A stretch of DNA of 36,228 nucleotides, taken from positions 1 through 36,228 of the forward strand of contig CAIQUZ010000010.1 in the NCBI GenBank assembly GCA_903875135.1, given 5' to 3'. Made by a program: the position numbers and the translations under genes. Source of the stretch: an uncultured beta proteobacterium. Lineage in GTDB: Bacteria > Pseudomonadota > Gammaproteobacteria > Burkholderiales > Burkholderiaceae. Position 1 is the stretch's first letter; every line of letters begins with the position of its first letter. Below the pieces are notes generated by a model. The model saw only the letters and a program-made list of their open reading frames with translations. It did not search any database and was not told the origin of the DNA. This document shows positions 32,415 to 36,228 of this stretch, piece after piece.

Positions 32415-33389
32415 TTATTTCGTATCTGACTCGATCTTGGCTTCGGTGACAATACGACTGAACTTTTTCATTTCACTCTGAAAATAAGCCTGAAAGTCTT
32501 CCGGTGTTCCACCCTTAGGAAAAATACCTTTTGCTTCTAACTTTGCTTTTATCTCAGGGTCGCCAAGAGCGGCCTGGAAGGCTTTATTGAGACGCTCAAC
32601 AATGTATCTTGGTGTATTTGGTGGCAAAAAAATACCAAACCAAGTGTCAATTTTGATCCCAGGAAAACCCATCTCTGCCATTGTCGGAATATCTGGTGCA
32701 TCGGGTAGACGATTGGGCGCGGCAACTGCGAGCGCATGAAGTCGTCCTGATTTAATTTGTGGAATTGCTAAAGAGGTGGTCTGAAAAGTAACCTGTGTTT
32801 GGCCTGAGATAGCAGCAGTGACAGCCTCAGGCGATGATTTATAAGGAATATGGGACAGCTTAATCTTCGCTTCTAGATTGAGTAACTCACTCGCTAAATG
32901 TCCCATCCCTCCCACACCCCATGAAGAATAGTTATAGGTCTCTGGAGGTTTAGCGCGAACCATCTCTACAAACTCTTTGAGATTTTTTGCTTTGACATCC
33001 TCATTAGCCAACAAAATTAGATACACGTTCCCTAAATAAATAACAGGTACAAACTTACGTGGGTCGTAATTAGTCTTACGTAAAAATGGATTCGCCGCAA
33101 CAGATGCCGATGAAAAAATAAGGGTATAACCATCAGGTTTTGCATTAAATCCAGCTTCCTCACCTAAAACACCATTGGCCCCTGATTTATTTTCAACAAT
33201 CATTGGTTGCCCTAAATAATTGCTAATAAAAGGCTGTATCGTCCGTGCAAAAACATCAGATGTGCCGCCTGCCCCCATCGGTGTAATCCACGTAATTGGA
33301 CGATTCGGATAGCTAGCATCTTGAGCGAACAAGCTTTGACTTATCAACAAGACCAATGATGCTAAGAAGATACTGAGGATTCGTTTCAT
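32415..33389 (-). CDS. Bug/TctC-family periplasmic substrate-binding protein
   Basis: The 324-residue receptor has a signal peptide (1-22, cleavage after LFA), SYPNRPITWITPMGAGGTSDVFAR with MGAGG replacing the PPGG loop, VENKSGANGVLGEEAG, IPYKSSPEAVTAAISG and APDIPTMAEMG. It follows the two Gfo/Idh genes by 33 bases on the same strand and precedes the DctP-like gene by 17, so the ligand may be a substrate of the dehydrogenases, for example a sugar acid or cyclic polyol acid. That ligand is inferred only from position. Confidence 0.92.
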   Translation of the reverse strand: MKRILSIFLASLVLLISQSLFAQDASYPNRPITWITPMGAGGTSDVFARTIQPFISNYLGQPMIVENKSGANGVLGEEAGFNAKPDGYTLIFSSASVAANPFLRKTNYDPRKFVPVIYLGNVYLILLANEDVKAKNLKEFVEMVRAKPPETYNYSSWGVGGMGHLASELLNLEAKIKLSHIPYKSSPEAVTAAISGQTQVTFQTTSLAIPQIKSGRLHALAVAAPNRLPDAPDIPTMAEMGFPGIKIDTWFGIFLPPNTPRYIVERLNKAFQAALGDPEIKAKLEAKGIFPKGGTPEDFQAYFQSEMKKFSRIVTEAKIESDTK

Positions 33390-33422
33390 GGTTAGATCGT
33401 CTTTATGTTGTTATTACATTCA

Positions 33423-34535
33423 TCAATACACATCATCTGATGCATCAATCGGTAAAGCGACAGGTCGTTTTAATCTAGCCGATAAATCAAAAGCCTTGGT
33501 CATCATTAGATTTTTATGGGCATCAGCAACTGTGGCTGCAGGCGTTGGTAAATTTAAAGAGACACGGTTCAACCAAGAGTCTGTCTCTTCGCGCATCGGA
33601 CCTCGTAATTCTCCTAATGCCATATCTCCTGGGGGGTAACTGCCCATAAAGTCGACCCTGCGTGAAGCATCAGGCGCATATCCCTCACCCTGTGATTTTG
33701 ACGTGGCCAACACAATATCTCGGTGAGTATCATCAATCGTTAAAACGCCTTCCGTACCCACAATACCAACATCTAAACTGTAAACGGCTCCTGGCCATAC
33801 AACTGGCAATGCCCATGAGATCGTTGCTTGATAAATAGTGCCATCAGAGAATGTAACAACACCACTAGTTGCATCAATCCCTTTGTATTCAGGTCCGAGA
33901 GCTTTATCAATTGCTCTGGCATAAACCTCAACAGGCGTCTTCCCCTGCATCATCCACATCACGATATCTAACGCATGCGTCCCTGAAATGACCATCGGTG
34001 ATATGCGTTCAGGATGATCCGTACGCTTGTAATTATCAATAGCAACTAAGCGGTTCATAAAGGCACGTGAGGTAACTAATGTCACATCACCCAATTGACC
34101 TGAGACTACTTTCTCTTTTGCAGCTAACCAACGGCGACGAAATCGTTGGGTGTAACCAACAATAGCATCAACCCCAGCAGCTTCTATCGCTTTTAACACT
34201 CTCGCTGAATCAGCTAAATCTGTTGCAAGCGGTTTTTCAATCAGTAATGAGTGCCCTCTTTCAGCCGCTTTTAAGATGGGATCAACGTGCAGGTGCTCAT
34301 CGGTAGAAATAATGACCGCATTAACCTCCGGTCGATTGAGTAACTCTTCATAAGAATCCGTGACAAAATCTGCCTTGAGTATTTCTGCGACAAGTTTTGC
34401 ACGCTCAGGATTTTTTTCTGCAATGCCAATCCATCCTACTTGAGGATGACGTGCCGCAACTTCACCACGAAATAATCCAACTCGACCAGCCCCAACAATA
34501 GCAAGGCCTAGGGTTTTTGCTTGACGATCACGCAT
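33423..34535 (-). CDS. Gfo/Idh/MocA-family NAD(P)-dependent oxidoreductase
   Basis: The 370-residue protein has the nucleotide motif IVGAGRVG (13-20), an Asp/Glu-type cofactor segment GIAEKNPER, and the catalytic-Lys motif EKP (100-102). The C-terminal domain has the expected GTHALDIVMWMM. It resembles inositol 2-dehydrogenase and related sugar or cyclitol dehydrogenases, but Gfo/Idh members also act on phthalate-type dihydrodiols and other acids, so the substrate stays open. The gene begins three bases after the end of its paralogue at 34539, one transcription unit. Confidence 0.9.
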   Translation of the reverse strand: MRDRQAKTLGLAIVGAGRVGLFRGEVAARHPQVGWIGIAEKNPERAKLVAEILKADFVTDSYEELLNRPEVNAVIISTDEHLHVDPILKAAERGHSLLIEKPLATDLADSARVLKAIEAAGVDAIVGYTQRFRRRWLAAKEKVVSGQLGDVTLVTSRAFMNRLVAIDNYKRTDHPERISPMVISGTHALDIVMWMMQGKTPVEVYARAIDKALGPEYKGIDATSGVVTFSDGTIYQATISWALPVVWPGAVYSLDVGIVGTEGVLTIDDTHRDIVLATSKSQGEGYAPDASRRVDFMGSYPPGDMALGELRGPMREETDSWLNRVSLNLPTPAATVADAHKNLMMTKAFDLSARLKRPVALPIDASDDVY

Positions 34536-34538
34536 CGG

Positions 34539-35603
34539 TTAACCGTTGACAGCGCGAAGGCGGTCTTGCGAAATTGGTAAATAGACAGGCTCACCAGTTT
34601 CCGCAGAAAGATCAGCAGCCATGTACACTTCCATGACCTGACGCGCTTGAGCACCAGTTACAAGAACCTCACGATCTAGCGCCACAGCCTCAATAAAATG
34701 AATCGTTTCATAGGCCATTGGACCCGCATAAACATGGTCTACTTGTTCACCAGGCATCGTTGACATTGGCAATTGCATACCGTTTTTCATGGTATTAAGA
34801 ACAACATCCTTATGACTATCATCTACAAGTAGGGCTCCATCACTACCAATAAACTCAATCCATGTAGAAGAAAAATTAGGGTATCCAGGAGGCAAACTCC
34901 AGCCACCACCTACCACAAAAGATAATCCACTATCCATGGTCACCATTGTCCACTGTGTATCCGGAATATCCCCACCAGTGGATTCGCGCATCACACCATA
35001 GTTCACCTGTGAATACACTTTAACTGGCTTGGCAGGCTCGAGACACCAAAAGATAAAGTCTAAATCATGAGTCGACTCCATAGCCGCCGGAGATAATTTG
35101 ACGCGACCACTAATTTTCTTCCCTAAACTTCGTGTGATATGGCGACTGACCAGAACGCTGACGGGACGACCAATCGTGCCATCATTCAGTGCTTTTTTGA
35201 CATAGGCATATTTTGGATTGAACCGCTGTGAATAGCCAATCGTAAATTTGAGATTTTTCTGTTTCGCTATAGCAATTAACTCATCAGCCTCCTCTAATGC
35301 AATCGCAATCGGCTTTTCTAAAAAAACATGTTTGCCGGCTAAAAGGGCATCTTTGGCCATCGGAAAGTGCGTCGTCTCAGGAGTGGCCGAAATCATGACT
35401 GCGTCAATATCAGCAATCTGGAGTAACTCACGGTAATCGGTAGTCGCCAACTTAGGACTTACCTTATCAGACATCTCTTTCAGACGAATTTCATTCGTCT
35501 CTGCAATATAGATATCTTTAACTAAAGGATTACGAAAGGCGGTTTCAGTACGGATACCTCCACACCAGCCAGTGCCAATAATGGCAATATTGATTTGTTT
35601 CAT
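34539..35603 (-). CDS. Gfo/Idh/MocA-family NAD(P)-dependent oxidoreductase
   Basis: The 354-residue protein has IIGTGWCGGIRTE (8-20) as nucleotide loop and EKP (96-98). STHDLDFIFWCLEP forms part of the substrate domain. I start it at the ATG at 35603, which has GGAG six bases upstream; an in-frame TTG at 35615 lies within that ribosome site. It is a paralogue of the next gene, and tandem Gfo/Idh pairs often make heteromers or catalyse successive oxidations. It is the first gene of a minus-strand run that continues through receptors to at least 28 kb, and it diverges from the P450 gene. Confidence 0.9.
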   Translation of the reverse strand: MKQINIAIIGTGWCGGIRTETAFRNPLVKDIYIAETNEIRLKEMSDKVSPKLATTDYRELLQIADIDAVMISATPETTHFPMAKDALLAGKHVFLEKPIAIALEEADELIAIAKQKNLKFTIGYSQRFNPKYAYVKKALNDGTIGRPVSVLVSRHITRSLGKKISGRVKLSPAAMESTHDLDFIFWCLEPAKPVKVYSQVNYGVMRESTGGDIPDTQWTMVTMDSGLSFVVGGGWSLPPGYPNFSSTWIEFIGSDGALLVDDSHKDVVLNTMKNGMQLPMSTMPGEQVDHVYAGPMAYETIHFIEAVALDREVLVTGAQARQVMEVYMAADLSAETGEPVYLPISQDRLRAVNG

Positions 35604-35804
35604 ACTTGTCTCCAAAAGGAATATTGAATTGTTTTACCGATTTTACATCTCTTCTGATGACTTCTTTTAAAAACACCTAAATTCTTTCTTCGATCAAAAT
35701 TACACCTTAAATCTTCAAGATATAGTATATTTTTTGGTTCAAGGCTTAGTTTTATCAAAGAAAATAACAACTTTGCGATACTTAACTATTGCGCAGACAA
35801 AATA

Positions 35805-36228
35805 TTGAAAAAAACAGTGAAGACAACTCTCCAAAACGATATTCCAACAAGCTCTATCGATCCTTTTTCGAATGAATATATTCTTGCACCGTATTCTTTT
35901 CACGAAGAACTAAGACAATTAGGTCCAGTTTGTTACCTCAGCAAGTGGGATGTTTTTGCGGTGACGCAATATCAATTCGTTAAAGAAGTTCTTGATCAGC
36001 CATTGATTTTTTGTTCAGGGGCAGGGGTTGGTATTTCTAATTTTAAAAAAGACCCTCCATGGCGTGTGCCTAGTCTTGTTTTAGAAACAGATCCTCCTGA
36101 CCATACTCGAAACCGCGCTGTTATTAGTAAAACACTTTCTCCCATCGCATTAAGAAACCTCAAAGTTCAATTTGAAGCAGAGGCTAATCTGTTCGTTGAT
36201 CGTCTATTAGAAAAGAGGTATTTCGATG
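35805..36228 (+). CDS. Cytochrome P450, CYP199-like, N-terminal part (runs off the window)
   Basis: The open frame encodes the first about 141 residues of a bacterial P450. It shows IDPFSNEYILAPYSFHEELR near the N-terminus, GVGISNFKKDPPWRVPSLVLE, and DPPDHTRNR, the helix-C motif whose His and Arg contact the heme propionates, followed by KTLSP. This arrangement is close to CYP199 enzymes, which hydroxylate or O-demethylate para-substituted benzoates such as 4-methoxybenzoate. The heme Cys region lies beyond the window. No ATG precedes the homologous part, so the start is TTG at 35805 or GTG at 35817; neither has a good ribosome site. Redox partners are not visible. Confidence 0.85.
   Translation, partial: MKKTVKTTLQNDIPTSSIDPFSNEYILAPYSFHEELRQLGPVCYLSKWDVFAVTQYQFVKEVLDQPLIFCSGAGVGISNFKKDPPWRVPSLVLETDPPDHTRNRAVISKTLSPIALRNLKVQFEAEANLFVDRLLEKRYFD

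Noticed and set aside
1..36228. CRISPR array, insertion sequence or prophage genes
   Set aside because: No regularly spaced repeats, transposase, integrase or phage structural gene was found on either strand by reading.

Overview
The window looks like chromosomal DNA of a low-GC betaproteobacterium, most likely Burkholderiales and resembling Polynucleobacter. The base composition is AT-rich by eye (not computed). Nine intact Bug/TctC-type periplasmic solute receptors are spread through 36 kb, a family that is hugely expanded mainly in Burkholderiales. The rest of the gene content is catabolic: CoA transferases, MaoC hydratases, a CitE-type lyase, a UbiD decarboxylase, Gfo/Idh dehydrogenases and a CYP199-like P450. 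This is accessory metabolism rather than housekeeping.

Layout. Positions 1-170 hold a 3' tRNA fragment (anticodon loop CTTTTAA, probably tRNA-Lys) with a terminator, which is what a genomic-island attachment remnant would look like. Positions 228-851 hold a toxin-first RelE/HigB-HigA-type module whose promoter lies inside a perfect 15-bp inverted repeat. Positions 889-6207 (minus) form an operon of MaoC hydratase, CoA transferase, CitE-like lyase, mutase reactivating ATPase (GlmL/MutL), IclR regulator and a second MaoC protein. Diverging from it, 6365-9277 (plus) encode a B12-binding small subunit, a glutamate-mutase-like large subunit and a Bug receptor, followed by a frameshifted Rossmann-like gene (9335-10035). 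Positions 10212-12293 hold a four-rhodanese protein and a cupin dioxygenase-like protein. Positions 12434-18968 hold three Bug receptors with a class II amidotransferase, a glyoxalase-like protein and a UbiD decarboxylase. Positions 19067-23904 hold an Lrp regulator diverging from an operon of zinc-free MDR oxidoreductase, PaaI thioesterase, acyl-CoA ligase and PLP enzyme. Positions 23937-35603 hold a ketopantoate-reductase-like protein, five more Bug receptors, a VOC protein, a second CaiB/BaiF CoA transferase, a tandem ABM protein, a DctP-like protein without a signal peptide, and two Gfo/Idh dehydrogenases. The window ends inside a P450 gene.

How it may work together. The strongest candidate for an undescribed system is 889-9277. 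The large mutase subunit keeps the three arginines that hold the two carboxylates of glutamate and the Lys/Glu pair near cobalamin. By my alignment it has lost all three residues (Glu171, Tyr177 and Tyr181 in Clostridium numbering) that surround the substrate amino group. No methylaspartate ammonia-lyase is present. The neighbours instead supply CoA transfer, hydration and C-C cleavage of a branched, probably unsaturated dicarboxylate. I infer an adenosylcobalamin-dependent route for a non-amino dicarboxylate, with the receptor at 8300 as its likely binding protein. The rest of the window reads as several small acid-degradation cassettes, each pairing a Bug receptor with one or two enzymes.

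No insertion sequence, integrase, CRISPR array or complete RNA gene was seen. Apart from 1-266, no gene-free stretch exceeds about 300 bases.
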